The notes under the pieces are model-generated. The model had not been told where the DNA came from. It did no database searches and worked only from the letters and a program-made list of their open reading frames with translations. The translations under genes and the position numbers were made by a program. 64,000 bases of DNA from Okapia johnstoni. Taxonomy: Eukaryota; Chordata; Mammalia; Artiodactyla; Giraffidae. Positions 19,933 through 30,296 of this stretch are shown in pieces (positions within the stretch are counted from its first letter, which is position 1; each line of letters opens with the position of its first letter). The stretch covers positions 86,665,213 through 86,729,212 of the forward strand of contig CM044310.1 in assembly GCA_024291935.2 (NCBI GenBank), given 5' to 3'.

Positions 19933-20377
19933 CAGTAAGTCCCTTACTTACGAATGAGTTCCGTTCTGAGAGCACGTTCATAAGACCCATTTGTTCATAA
20001 GTCCAACAAAGTTAGCCTAGGTACCCAACTAACATAATCAACTATATAGTACTGTACTGTAATAGGTTTATAATACTTTTCATACAAATAATACATAAAA
20101 AACAAACTGAAAACATAAAACATTTTTCATCTTACAGTATAGTACCTTGAAAAGTACAGTGGTAAGTACAACCGCTGGCATACAGGGGCTGCCATCAAGT
20201 GAATGGGCAAGAAGAGCTACCGACTGGAAGAGGGAGAGGAGATGGGAGAGCTGAAGGATGCCAGCAATAGGAGACGGAGAACAAGCTGCACTGTCACCCA
20301 TGCCTGACGCTGATGGAACGCGTGTTTGCACCTTTGAAAGTTCACAACTTGAAGGCTCATACGTATGGGGCTTACTG
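19933..20377 (+). mobile_element. TIR-bounded nonautonomous DNA element, copy A
   Basis: 445 bp bounded by cagtaagtccc (19933) and its near-inverse ggggcttactg (ending 20377). Internal words gtccaacaaagttagcctag, ggtttataatacttttcata and tagtaccttgaaaagtacag also occur in copy B at 58902-59596, in the same order and orientation. No transposase-like frame. Family name not recognised with confidence. Confidence 0.7.
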
Positions 20378-20884
20378 TGCTGTTATTCTCAGTCCTCAGT
20401 TGGGAATGGATTCGATGACCCCTGAAGTCTCTTAGATCCTTGAGATGCCAAGATTCTCTAGGTGGCTCAGATCCTGAATGGAAAGAGTAAAGATATGTGT
20501 CTGAGGAATTGCTGTGTCTCCAGTGGAGGCAGAAATACCCACAAGGGGAAGGACTGCTAGACTAAGAGGACTGAACTTTCCTCCTACCGCATCCACTACC
20601 TCACACGGTTGGGCTCCCGGAGTGCTTCATTTCTGAAGCTGATGAAATATCAGTTGGAACTGAGATCCGGCATTTTGTAACCAATCTTTCCTTTCCATTT
20701 TCACATGATTCATGCTGTGAAACCAGGATGTCTAGCTTTGTTGTGGCTCCCTTTTATCAAGCATTGCTACCACCTCCTTTCACCCTGAAGGTGAGATGAG
20801 AAATACTATTTAAGAACCATTGAACAAATTCCTCTCTGAGCAAAGGGACAGAGAGAGGCCCCAGGTAAGAGTCAGAGGTGTAGC
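20378..20884. other. Low-copy DNA
   Basis: No gene or named repeat. The part 20590-20850 is repeat-free and moderately AT-rich (ctgatgaaatatcagttgg, then ttcacatgattcatgctgtg) and could be a weaker regulatory island. Confidence 0.35.
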
Positions 20885-21065
20885 ATTCTAGTCCTGATTC
20901 TTCCCTTGCATAGCTCTTCTCAAGCCTCATCTACAAAATGAGAATAATATTTCCTACTTAAGAGGACTGCAGTGGGGTGTAAATGTACTATGTAAAGGCA
21001 CTAGACCCGTGCCCGACACAGAACGAATACTTGATGTCAGCTCTAGTTAGTATTATGTTGCTGTT
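20885..21065 (+). mobile_element. MIR SINE
   Basis: Sense MIR: aagcctcatctacaaaatga, gaataatatttcctacttaa, then acccgtgcccgacacagaac and a diverged 3' end. Confidence 0.75.
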
Positions 21066-21779
21066 CTTATCACTAGATGCTCATCACAGGCAAGCAACAA
21101 ACAGGAAGACACAAAGCTGACCAAAACTCAGCCTTGTCCTCAAGAGTATCATTTGGTCAATCAAGAGAAGCCAACGCATAAGCAGACAGTCGATCATAAG
21201 ACAGGGCAGGAAGAACTTCAGTGACCATCAGTAACCCATCCTGGCTTGAGACCAGGGGAGTGTAAAACTCTCTAAAAACTCCCACTAGGTGATTTCCAAG
21301 GTTTTACCTGGATGTCTTAGGTCAGGTTCCTGTAGAGCAGAGCCCAGAACAGGGACTGAGGTAGTTCATGTTTCTCAGGAGAAAGAGGATGAGGGGAGTA
21401 GGGTAGAGTGGAGGAAGGAGGAAGGTATGTAGGAACCTGGTCTTACAGGGGAGGCCTGAAGCATGAATTAGAACTTCAGCATGGTTTGATCCTCAGCCAA
21501 GAGGTCCAGGTTTGGTCCCCTTCTATCGGTCAGTAATTGGCTGCTGGGTGCTGTCAGGAATTAGGGCGTTTAAACTCCCTGGGAAGGGGGCTTACCACTG
21601 GTCAAAGAAAACCGTTTGGACAATTCCATGGGCACCTGTGAGCCATGGGTAGCCAATACTCACAGTTGCTGAGGGTTGAGTGCACCAGTCTAGCAGAGAG
21701 ATGTGAGTAGGAAACCATAGGATCCACTAAACTTTAGTCAGTGATTTTATAACACACGGGCTAACACACGGACTTGCCT
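21066..21779. other. Low-copy DNA
   Basis: About 700 bp with no recognised gene or named repeat. The stretch 21310-21700 contains phrases such as cttaggtcaggttcctgtag that suggest a worn LTR or transposon, but no boundaries are visible. Confidence 0.35.
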
Positions 21780-21796
21780 TAATCTTCATCAGTGAA

Positions 21797-22200
21797 GGAC
21801 ATCTGTAGTGGTCCAGTGGTTAAGACTTGGCCTTTCAATGGAGGAGATAAAGATTCGATCCCTGATCAGGGAGCTTAGGTCCCACAAGCCTCGCAGACAA
21901 AAAACTAAAACATAAAACAAAAGCAGTGCTGTAACAAATTCAATAAAGACTTTAAAAATGAACTTTCCTGGTGGCTCAAATAGTAAAGAGTTTTCCTGCA
22001 ATGCAAGATACCCAGGTTTGATCCCTGAGTTGGGAAGATCCCCTGGAGAAGAGAATGGGTACTTACTCCAGTATTCTTGCCTGTAGAATCCCATGGACAG
22101 AGGAGCCTGGTGGGCTATAGTCCATGGGTTCGCAAAGAATTGGACGACTGAGTGACTAACACTTTCACTTTAAAAATGGTCCACATCAAAAAAAAATTTT
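21797..22200 (+). mobile_element. CHR-type SINE, split by Bov-tA, 17-bp target duplication
   Basis: CHR head gtagtggtccagtggttaag, then gattcgatccctgatcaggg and an A-rich tail. The perfect 17-bp duplication taatcttcatcagtgaa lies at 21780-21796 and 22201-22217, spanning both this SINE and the Bov-tA inserted in its tail. Confidence 0.93.
21961..22167 (+). mobile_element. Bov-tA SINE nested in CHR tail
   Basis: Full Bov-tA with its own 11-bp duplication ctttaaaaatg at 21950-21960 and 22168-22178. The duplicated bases come from the CHR tail, so the CHR insertion came first. Confidence 0.94.
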
Positions 22201-22217
22201 TAATCTTCATCAGTGAA

Positions 22218-22585
22218 ATAGGGGGAAACAGTCCCTTCTTAGAAAGCAAATGAGAAGCTGAAACAAACAAGTGTAAGGCCACTGATGTTGCAAAGCTGAG
22301 AGCCAGGCCAGGGGGCAGGAGTCTGGGAAGGCACCTGAAGCCTTGCCCCACTAACCCATCACTTGCAGGCCTGCAGATGGGCCAGGGAAGGTGGTCCTTC
22401 TCCTCAGGGAAGATGAACCAAAACCCATCCCCAGGAGGAACGGGAATGTGTGGACAACCTCCCATCAAGACAGCTGGGCCACTTCTGCTTCTTGATATAG
22501 TGATCAGGTGGCCTATTTCAAAGTTCATTGAAAGAATGAATGAAATCAATTAGTTCCCTGAGCCTGAAAATTAAGGCTCATAGTA
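22218..22585. other. Low-copy DNA
   Basis: No recognised repeat. The minus-strand open frame 22115-22549 shows no family match and overlaps the SINE edge. Confidence 0.4.
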
Positions 22586-22589
22586 GCCA

Positions 22590-22820
22590 TTTCATAATAG
22601 TGCTTCAAGGATTAAATCAGAGAAGGCTTAGCACAGTGCCTGATAGATAGGAGGCTCTCGGGAAATATTTGTTGAAGGACTGAATAAATAAGGATGATAA
22701 CGGATAAACTCTATGAGCCTCTGTTTCTTCCCCTGTGAAATGGGGTTAACAACACCCACTCAGAAGAGTGATGAGAAAAGAAATAAGACGGCAATGTATA
22801 GTGTCTGAGGCCTGGTGGTG
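22590..22820 (+). mobile_element. Two MIR fragments in tandem order
   Basis: The first piece (22590-22690) has cttagcacagtgcctgatag and gaaatatttgttgaaggac. The second (22700-22820) has gagcctctgtttcttcccct and gtgaaatggggttaac. The order (3' part before core) implies two separate MIR copies. Confidence 0.65.
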
Positions 22821-22902
22821 TCCAGGAAAAGTGGTGAAATGAAGAGGCAGTTAGATGATAAATGCCCAGGAGGTTAATCCATTGCAGAACCCACACCCAG
22901 GT

Positions 22903-23378
22903 ATTTCCCTGGGCTCCAAAATCACTGTGGACAGTGACCGCAGCCATGAAATTAAAAGACGCTTGCTCCTTAGAAGAAAAACTATGACCAACCTAGACAG
23001 CATAGTAAAAAGCAGAGACATCACTTTGCCGACAAAGGTCCATTAGTCAAAGCTATGATTTTTCCAGTAGTCATGTATGGATGTTAGAGTTGGGCTATAA
23101 AGAAAGCTGAGCACTGAAGAATTGATGCTTTTTCACTGTGGTGTTGGAGAAGACTCTTGAGAGTCCCTTGGACTGCAAGATCAAACCAGTCAATCCTAAA
23201 GGAAATCAGTCCTGAATATTTATTGGAAGGACTGATGCTGAAGCTGAAGCTCCAATACTTTGGCCACCTGATGCGAAGAGCTGATTCACTGAAAAAGATC
23301 CTGATGCTGGGAAAGATTGAAGGTGGGAGGAGAAGGGGACGACAGACGAGAAGATGGTTGGATGGCATCACTGAGTAG
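22903..23378 (+). pseudogene. BovB polyprotein C-terminal remnant
   Basis: Two open pieces carry the C-terminal end of the BovB reverse transcriptase polyprotein. The first, to 23046, includes TMTNLDSIVKSRDITLP. The second, 23157-23378, includes PWTARSNQSILKEISPEY and YFGHLMRRADS. They lie in different frames with stops between them, so the copy is broken. Confidence 0.88.
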
Positions 23379-23492
23379 ATGGACATGAGTTTGAGCAAGC
23401 TCCGGGAGTTGGTGATGGACAGGGAAGCCTGGTGTGCTGCAGTCCATGGGATCACAAAGAGTCGGACACGACTGAGCGACTGAACTGACTGA
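22903..23492 (+). mobile_element. BovB (RTE) LINE 3' end
   Basis: 5'-truncated BovB copy of about 590 bp. Characteristic wording includes gacaaaggtccattagtcaa, gttggagaagactcttgaga, gaaggactgatgctgaagct and gagtcggacacgactgagcg, with the short terminal (actga) repeats at 23476-23492. A second similar copy lies at 48268-48682. Confidence 0.96.
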
Positions 23493-23934
23493 GTCTTGGT
23501 TGCATCATGTGGGATCCATGGAAGGAAGAAAGAGAAAGAGGTTGTGCATGTACTGAGTTGGCAAATATTTCCCCTGAAACCCTCAGTTTGTGTTTCATTA
23601 GCCAGAGCTTTGTGCACAACTCAAGCTTCAGAGAAGAATGGGAAAGCCATTATTTTTTTAGTACGGAACATAACTAACCTGGAAACAAACTGGGGTTCAG
23701 TTGGTCAACGAAAAGGAAGACTAGATCTAGAGTGGGGAGCTAGCAATTCTGCTTCAAAAATGGGAGGATAAAAAATTATTAACCACCTCCTGACACTAGC
23801 CCCTCACTACTGACACCCCAGCTTTCAGCTGTGGCAAACAATTAACTAAATTGAACCAAGAGCCTAGTATTGAAGAGTTAGCACTCACAATCCCCCATCT
23901 GAGAAGCAGCTCACTGTTCTCCCTGCCACAAGCT
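23493..23934. other. Low-copy DNA
   Basis: No recognised gene or repeat. The plus-strand open frame 23496-23771 has no family match. Confidence 0.4.
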
Positions 23935-24335
23935 ATTTATAGAAACTGATTTCTAATAAACACAGATTGGCAGCTGGGGTCAGCAATGCACTCACATGGC
24001 TTTATTGATGCCTTGTCAATCAGCGGCTCTTATTTTGTTGTTTAATTTTTTTTAAGTGCATGTAAGCACTTTCCCTGCTAATAGCAGATTTATTGAACAG
24101 CTCTGCAATGGAGTTCATCTCCCCCATAGATGGTGGCAGCTGATTATCAACTTTGTGGCTTCGGGTCGGAGGATAAATTGACCCCATATCCACGGCCCTT
24201 TCCAGGGGAATTGCAGGAGTCTGAACAAATTCAATACTGTCCAATAAAATGTCCCACCATCCCAACCCGGCACATCACACAGGGCCTCAGCTTTGCTGTG
24301 GAAGCAAGAGATGTCATTTGACAAACGAAACATCC
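23935..24335. promoter_or_regulatory. Candidate conserved noncoding element 5
   Basis: Repeat-free, AT-rich, with dense binding-site-like words: ttctaataaacac (23951), the PBX-PREP/MEIS-type tgtcaatca at 24014-24022 (inverse TGATTGACA), gctaatagcagatttattg (24078), and gctgattatcaactttgtgg (24139). Overlapping frames on both strands show no family resemblance. Regulatory role inferred. Confidence 0.4.
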
Positions 24336-24429
24336 AAGCATGTGGTCCTGTTGGCCATTTTGTCAAGACCGAAGAAGAATTCTCCTAATTGAGAAGTTTG
24401 GTCTCTCCTAGCAGGCAGACTTGTTCTGT

Positions 24430-24990
24430 CTGAGCATGGACACCTCCTGCTCTGATGACACTCTAGTTTAAAGTTATCCATGGTGCCCACTACCTTTAAT
24501 CCATGCGTTTGTGCTGGTCCCAGCCTACCTCTTCTGCCTCATTTCCTCCTCTTTGCATCTCTCTTATTTATTTTTTAAATTTATTTTTGGCTGTGCTGGG
24601 TTTTTGTTACGGTGCTTAGACTTCTCATTGCAGCGGCTTGCTGGGGAACACAGGCTCTAGGTGCATGGGCTTCGGTAGTTGTGGAGTATGGGCTTAGTTG
24701 CCCTGCAGCTTGTGGGAGCTTCCTGAAACAGGGGTTGAACCTGTGTCCCCTGCAATGGCAGGCAGACTCCCAACCACTGGACCACCAGGGAATTTCCTTC
24801 TTTGCATCTCTTGCACTGATTTCAGCCAGATATGTTGCTTGCTGATCCCTAAACACACAGAGGCATCTCTCCTTTCACAGCCCACTTGGTTACCTCCACC
24901 TGGAATGCCATCCTCTCGGTTCTGACTTGCCATCCTCCATCCACAACACTGCAACTTAAGAAGCCAGCTCTCCTCCTTCACAGTGGATGA
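24430..24990 (+). mobile_element. L2 LINE fragment, split by a CHR SINE
   Basis: L2 3'-region wording: tggtcccagcctacctcttc before the SINE, then tacctccacctggaatgcca (24890) and aagaagccagctctcctcct after it. Diverged and fragmentary. Confidence 0.6.
24563..24799 (-). mobile_element. CHR-type SINE, long form, inserted in L2
   Basis: Antisense CHR: tatttttggctgtgctgggt, a middle with repeated gggctt words, and accactggaccaccagggaa. The target duplication ctttgcatctct lies at 24551-24562 and 24800-24811 (12 of 12). Confidence 0.92.
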
Positions 24991-25081
24991 GGCCCAGTCC
25001 TCCTCTGAAATAGAGTGACGGTGTTTCTGGAGGCCCAGATGATGAGGAAGAGGAAGAGGATGAAAGCAAAAGAGCTCTCAT

Positions 25082-25145
25082 TATGCTGTACACCTGAAAC
25101 TAACACAATACTGTAAATCAACTATACTTCAACAAAACAAAATTT
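25082..25145 (+). mobile_element. L1 3' tail fragment
   Basis: The sequence gctgtacacctgaaactaac, then tactgtaaatcaactatact and an A-rich end, matches a ruminant L1 3' terminus. Preceded by a GAA/GAG-rich stretch at 25045-25075. Confidence 0.7.
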
Positions 25146-25500
25146 TTTAGATGCCACATATATGCATTAACATACAATATTCATTTTTCTCTTTCTGACT
25201 TACCTCACTCTGTATGATACACTTTAACTCCATCCACATCTCCACAAAAAACTCAATTTCATTCCTTTTAATGGCTGAGTGATGTTCCACTGTATATATG
25301 TACCACATCTTCTTTATCCATTCATCTGTCAATAGACATGCTCACGTCCTGGCTACTGTGGGATGGGGGTGGTGGTGGGAAGGAGGTCAAAGAGGGAGGG
25401 GATATATGTATACATATAGCTGATTCACTTTGTTGTACAGCAGAGAATACCACAACATTATAAAGGCAATTATACTCCAATAAGAAAATAAATGTTTTGA
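25146..25500. mobile_element. L1 insertion with inverted 5' part
   Basis: 25146-25360 reads as L1 on the minus strand (tttctctttctgacttacct, then tccattcatctgtcaataga). 25361-25500 reads as the L1 3' UTR on the plus strand (gtatacatatagctgattca, then caattatactccaataagaa). This head-to-head layout is the known product of twin priming. Confidence 0.75.
25147..25332 (-). pseudogene. L1 ORF2 C-terminal remnant
   Basis: About 60 open codons match the L1 ORF2p C terminus (MWYIYTVEHHSAIKRNE, then SEVSQKEKNEY and HICGI). It lacks endonuclease and reverse transcriptase domains, so it is a fragment only. Confidence 0.88.
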
Positions 25501-25519
25501 TAATTTAAAAATGCTATCA

Positions 25520-25740
25520 TTTATCAAGCTCTTATTGTGTGTCAACCAAGAAGCTTTTTGTGCATTATCTCATTTCATCTTTACAATAAAGATAAAGCTT
25601 CCTGAGGTAGGTGCTATCATTGTTTCCATTTCATAGCCCAGGAAACAGGAATAGCAGAAGTTAAGTGGCTGGTCCCAGGGCTCCCAGCTGGTAAACAATT
25701 GAGGCCTTGTGTCCTAAGCAATACATTTCAAGGCCACACC
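25520..25740 (-). mobile_element. MIR SINE
   Basis: Long antisense MIR: gcattatctcatttcatctt, then gaggtaggtgctatcattgt and cccaggaaacaggaatagca, ending in a gaggccttgtgtcc-like 5' end. Confidence 0.78.
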
Positions 25741-26039
25741 CTTGACTCAAGGCCTTGGTATACTTGTCTCATCACCACCACCCACTATGGCTTGGTGTAA
25801 CTAAATACCCCATAAGGCAGGAACTCATGGGTGCATTTGATGGTCTGGCCTCCCTCAGTCTCCAGTTTATACCATCTGAGAAAGAGACAAAAGGGCCAGA
25901 AAAAGATGCGAAGGGATAAGAAAAAGTTCACTTGCTCCAGGAGTGGCTACAGCCAGTCCTGACTCCAAGCCCTAGCGTTCAAAGACACAGAAAAAAGAAG
26001 CCCTTGACTGGCACCTCTGCCAAAATGAATCCAACAGGG

Positions 26040-26500
26040 ACTCAGTGGCATGGTTTGCAAAGTTTAAAAGCCCCAAAGCGTAGATCCTTTGAAGGAGAGA
26101 CTGTCAACAGGCTCTGTAATCTGAAAACAACAGCTGTCTGCACGGGGTTTACAAGACAGCTTCTCAGAATAAAGGACGTCTATGGTGAAGATTAACTTCT
26201 CTCTGGGGAGGGCCTGGCAGAGAACGTGCCCCTCTCATTTGTACGTATTACCAGCCCTCTGGTTCCAGGAAATGTTGTGGCCACAAGGGCAGATGGGGGC
26301 CCATTGTCTGGTGTCTGCCGTTCTTCCTTTGGTCAGCAAGGGGATGCCAGCAAACATGGAAGTACTTAAAAAGGCATCATTTTTAATGACCCAGATCTGG
26401 AGATTTGACTTAGAGAAAGGATTGTTTTAATCCCTCCCCTCCAATTAATCCCCCCACAATTGGCCATCAAAACCACTTGGCTGGTTAACTTAGAATGAAC
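26040..26500. promoter_or_regulatory. Candidate conserved noncoding element 6
   Basis: Repeat-free. Contains gtacgtattaccagccctc (26241), the myogenic-style E-box region aacaacagctgtctgcac (26127), catttttaatgacccag (26379) and the AT-rich end ctccaattaatccccccaca (26439). Short frames inside have no family match. Interpretation rests on composition only. Confidence 0.33.
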
Positions 26501-26786
26501 TAGAGAGCAGGCGACTTGAGGAATTTAAATCTTCCGGAAGGAAAAAGCAAGACTGGCTGGATGGGGACGAGGAAAGAGAGGCCCCAGGACACCCAATCAA
26601 GGTCAGCCCTGCTCAGGGGTTTGAGAGGACAAGGCCATGCAAGGCAAAAGACTTTCGTCTTAGGAGACACAGCACCTTGCCTGGATCCACACATCTCCCC
26701 CTAAACCCACAGCATACGCCATCATGCCCTCATAGCGCAGAACAGGAATTGAGTCAGAGAAGGACGGTGAGGAGAGGTGATGTCCT
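26501..26786. other. Low-copy DNA
   Basis: No recognised feature. Confidence 0.4.
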
Positions 26787-26822
26787 TTTTCTTTTCTTTC
26801 TTTCTTTCTTTCTTTCTTTCTT
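26787..26822. repeat. (TTTC)n microsatellite
   Basis: Six uninterrupted TTTC units preceded by two irregular ones. It sits where the poly-A tail of the adjacent antisense L1 would be, so it probably grew from that tail. Confidence 0.9.
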
Positions 26823-26955
26823 TAAATTGGAAGATAATTACATTACAATATTGTGATGGTTTTTGCCATACATCAGTATGAATTGGCCATAGGTATACAT
26901 GTGCCCCTCCGTCCTGAACCCCCTGCCCACCTCCCTTCCCATCCCATGCCTCCAG
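26823..26955 (-). mobile_element. Ruminant L1 3' end
   Basis: Antisense L1 3' UTR: attggaagataattacatta, then gatggtttttgccatacatc and aattggccataggtatacat, followed by a C-rich part to about 26955. Strongly 5' truncated. Confidence 0.85.
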
Positions 26956-27440
26956 GTTTTTTAAACAGAGCCAGACAAATGGTTTAAAGCAGAGAGGCAG
27001 AGTCAAGCTTCTTACAGAGAAGAAGTAGAACCACCACCCCCCACCCCTGGTCCCTGCCCATGGGCAGGCCTGACCCTTTCAGAGTACTCTGGACTCCCTG
27101 CTGCCATGACCCTCTGGCCACTGGCTCTCTCCCTGCTTGAACAGCCTCCACTCGTGATTGGCAGGAGTGGGTGTACAAATACCCCAGCTCCCTCTCCTCT
27201 CAGGAGGGACACAGAGGCATGATCTGCACTGACCACACTGATCTGTGACCCTGCAGGGTTAAACTAGCTGCCCAGAATAGGAACTTTATGGCTTTCTTCC
27301 CTCCTTGGCCCACCTCCCCACCCTCTGCACGTGTGTTCCGGGCTCGTCTCCCCAGTAAATAACTTGCTCTTCAATCCGGGTCTCAGGATCCACTCTGGGT
27401 AGAAGCTAAATGAAGACAAGGGACAGCTGGTGACAGGAGA
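26956..27440. other. Low-copy DNA, possible LTR remnant
   Basis: The stretch ccccagtaaataacttgctc, then aatccgggtctcaggatcc (27350-27392), resembles the polyadenylation and U5 end of an ERV-type LTR. No start or internal region could be found, so this stays a suggestion. Confidence 0.3.
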
Positions 27441-29056
27441 GGGCAGCACAGGAGGTGACTTGTGCCCTGTGGGATGCAGGTCCAGATTCCCAGATCCGAG
27501 TGTTACAGATAAACTGGAAATCTGGATTCCTTATATGAAATCCCTTAATTTTTATTTTTTGGGGGGTGGGTAGGAGAGGGATCACAAAATACACCCTCCT
27601 GGTCAAACCAAATGCATTAAGATTAGCCTGTGGTAAGGTCATCTCTGGCCTAAGATTGGAAGGAGAGGAGGGAGGGGTGAACTGGCATTTTTCAGTATAA
27701 CAACATGTACACAATGGGGCAACACAGAGTGATTCGGGGCCAGGGTAATTTTTCATGGTAGGGCACTGAGACCTCCAGCATGAAATGAAGGAACCCTGGC
27801 TCTTTTGGCCAAGCAAGGCTGAAGTGACAGAGAGAACTCCCCTTGTCCTTTTCATGTGACACCTCTGGTGCCACCTTCTCCACCTGCACCATCAAGGCCT
27901 CCACACCTCTGATGCCCTCTAGTCCTCAGACAAATTGAGTTCAACTCCCCAAACTGGGTGGGAGAAAGAATCAGGGAGCTCAGAGAATTGGAGGTGAGTG
28001 TCCCCTCTTTAAAAGGATGGAGAACAGTCTTTAAAACACTGCGATGTCTAACCTATGAAATGTGGCTGTTTGTCCAGAGATCTGGAGTTTCTACATCAGA
28101 TCTCTTCAAAAACAGATCAGTTTTTGAAGCACAAAGTCAGAACCGGAATTCACAGCATCAAATTGCTGCTCTGATCAAAAGTAGTCACTTGGCCTCTTAC
28201 ACCCCTCCAGCCACTGGGGGCTCACGACCTGAAACATCAATCCATTCTGGACTCTTTTAGAATGCCTTCCTTTATATGCTGAAATCTACTTTTCTGGAAC
28301 TCATCCCCATTGGCCAGACTCTGCTTTGTGTAACTACACACTTAAAATAGCAAAACTCAGCAGACAGGGAAGGAAACCAACCAGAAGGGTGTATCAGAAT
28401 CTTCAGAGTGGAGAGGGTGTCAGCAGCGAAAATGGCTTGAAAATACACAGGTGTTTGTTATGATATTTAAAGTCAAGAAATGAAAACCAATATTTTCCAT
28501 GATACAAATAAGAGCCTGATAGTACCCAGAATATACAGGATTTTTATACTCATCAAAAGGGAACACGGTGCTTGATAAGACTGAAGACCTTCGTTTGATT
28601 TATGTTTCGGGTTCTCTTTCTGACATCTGAAGGCAGCTGTCATCCTTGCCTCTCAGCCCCCTCCCCTTTGTGGCAATTACCCTCAGTTTCTGCAAACACT
28701 TCTTCTGACCCAGATCATGGCTCCCTCCCAACTTAAGCCACTTCTCAATTCAGCTCATGTTCTTTTCAAACTGGGCATATGCACCTGGGAAGGTAATTGG
28801 AGATAAGATAGGGATTAGGTGAAATGTCAGGAAAAATGTTATTTTAAACAACTATTTTTAATACTGAAACAAGGACTTTATTGTCAAGCAGATGACGACA
28901 TCAGAATTCATCTTTTTACTTCAAGAAACTTCAAAGATGTCCCTTGTGCCTTCTTCCTAGCTTTGTTTTTACATGGCCTTCCTTCTGAGTACTAGAGATG
29001 CTCTGTGTCTCTTTTTATAAGGACTCTAATCCTAAGGGACCAGGGAGCCATTCTTA
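27441..29056. other. Low-copy DNA, 1.6 kb
   Basis: No gene or named repeat. A G-rich patch lies at 27560-27580. The part 28380-28570 is AT-rich and repeat-free (ggtgtttgttatgatattta) and could be a weak regulatory island. Overlapping minus-strand frames 27406-27855 and 27692-27904 have no family match. Confidence 0.4.
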
Positions 29057-29202
29057 TTTAAAATTTTATTATTGGAGTATAGTTGCTTTACAATGTTTAT
29101 TAATTTCTGCTGTGTAGCAATGTGAATCAGCCATAAGTATACATATATACACTCTTTTTTTTTAGATCTCCTTCCCATTTAGGTCACCATAGAGCACCAA
29201 GT

Positions 29203-29478
29203 TGGAGAAGGCAATGGCACCCCACTCCAGTACTCTTGCCTGGAAAATCCGGTGGACGGAGGAGCCTGGTGAGCTGCAGTCCACAGGGTCGCGAAGAGTC
29301 AGACATGACTGAGTGACTTCAATTTCACTTTTCACTTTCATGCATTGGAGAAGGAAATGGCAACCCACTCCAGTGTTCTTTCCTGGAGAATCCCAGGGAC
29401 AGGGGAGCCTGGTAGGCTGCTGTCTATGGGGTCGCACGGAGTCGGACACGACTGAAGTGACTTAGCATCAGCAGCAGC
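29203..29478 (+). mobile_element. BovA2 SINE in L1
   Basis: Dimeric BovA with the cacttttcactttcatgcat linker and the agcagcagcag end. Flanks agagcaccaagt (29191-29202) and agagcactgagt (29479-29490) match at 10 of 12 positions. The second is the expected L1 sequence. Confidence 0.95.
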
Positions 29479-29556
29479 AGAGCACTGAGTAGAGCTCTCT
29501 GTGCTATAGAGTAGGTTCTCTTTAGTTATCTATTTTATATATAGTAGTGTGTATAT

Positions 29557-29842
29557 GTGGAGAAGACAATTGCAACCCACTCCAGTACTCTTGCCTAGAA
29601 AATCCCATGGACGGAGGGGCCTGGTGGGCTGCAGTCCAGGGGGTCGCTAAGAGTCAGACACGACTGAGCGACTTCACTTTCACTTTTCACTTTCATGCAT
29701 TGGAGAAGGAAATGGCAACCCACTCCAGTGTTCTTGCCTGGAGAATCCCAGGGATGGCAGAGCCTGGTAGTCTGCCATCTATGAAGTTGCACAGAGTCGG
29801 ACATGACTGAAGCAACTTAGCAGCAGCAGCAACAGCAGCAGC
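29557..29842 (+). mobile_element. BovA2 SINE in L1, second copy
   Basis: Dimeric BovA with the 11-bp duplication agtgtgtatat at 29546-29556 and 29843-29853. The tail has expanded into agcagcagcaacagcagcag. Confidence 0.95.
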
Positions 29843-29860
29843 AGTGTGTATATAGGAAGT

Positions 29861-30190
29861 GGGCTTCCCTGGTAGCTCAGCTGGTAAAGAATCTGCCTGC
29901 AATGCAGGAGACCCTGGTTCAATCCCTGGGTTGGGAAGATCCTCTGGAGAAGGGATAAGCTACCCACTCCAATATTCTTGGGCTTCCCCAGTGGCTCAGA
30001 CGGTAAAGAATCTGCCTGCAATGTGGGAGACCTAGGTTCAATCCCTGGGTTGGGAAGATCCCCTGGAGGAGGGCATGGCAACCCACTCCAGTGTTCTTGC
30101 CTGGAGAATCCCATGGACAGAGGAGCCTGGCGGGCTACAGCACAGGATCACAAACAGTCAGACACAACTGAGCAACTAAGAAGAGTGCAG
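29861..30190 (+). mobile_element. Bov-tA SINE with doubled head, in L1
   Basis: Two tRNA-like heads in tandem with the same internal junction (attcttgggcttccc at 29974-29988) as the copy at 5119-5456, then one normal body and tail. It lies directly after the second BovA2, in the same L1. Confidence 0.92.
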
Positions 30191-30296
30191 CACAGTATGT
30201 ATGTGTCAATCCCAATCTCTCAATTCATCCCAACCCTGTTGCCCCCCTTGGTGACCATAAGTTTGTCCTCTGTATCTGTGATTCTATTTCTGCTTT

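Noticed and set aside
22903..23378. Functional reverse transcriptase gene
   Set aside because: Only the C-terminal end of the BovB protein remains, in two frames with stops between. The catalytic domain is missing.
29203..29842. CRISPR-like regular repeats
   Set aside because: The repeated units are dimeric BovA2 monomers of a eukaryotic SINE with target duplications, not short palindromic repeats with spacers.
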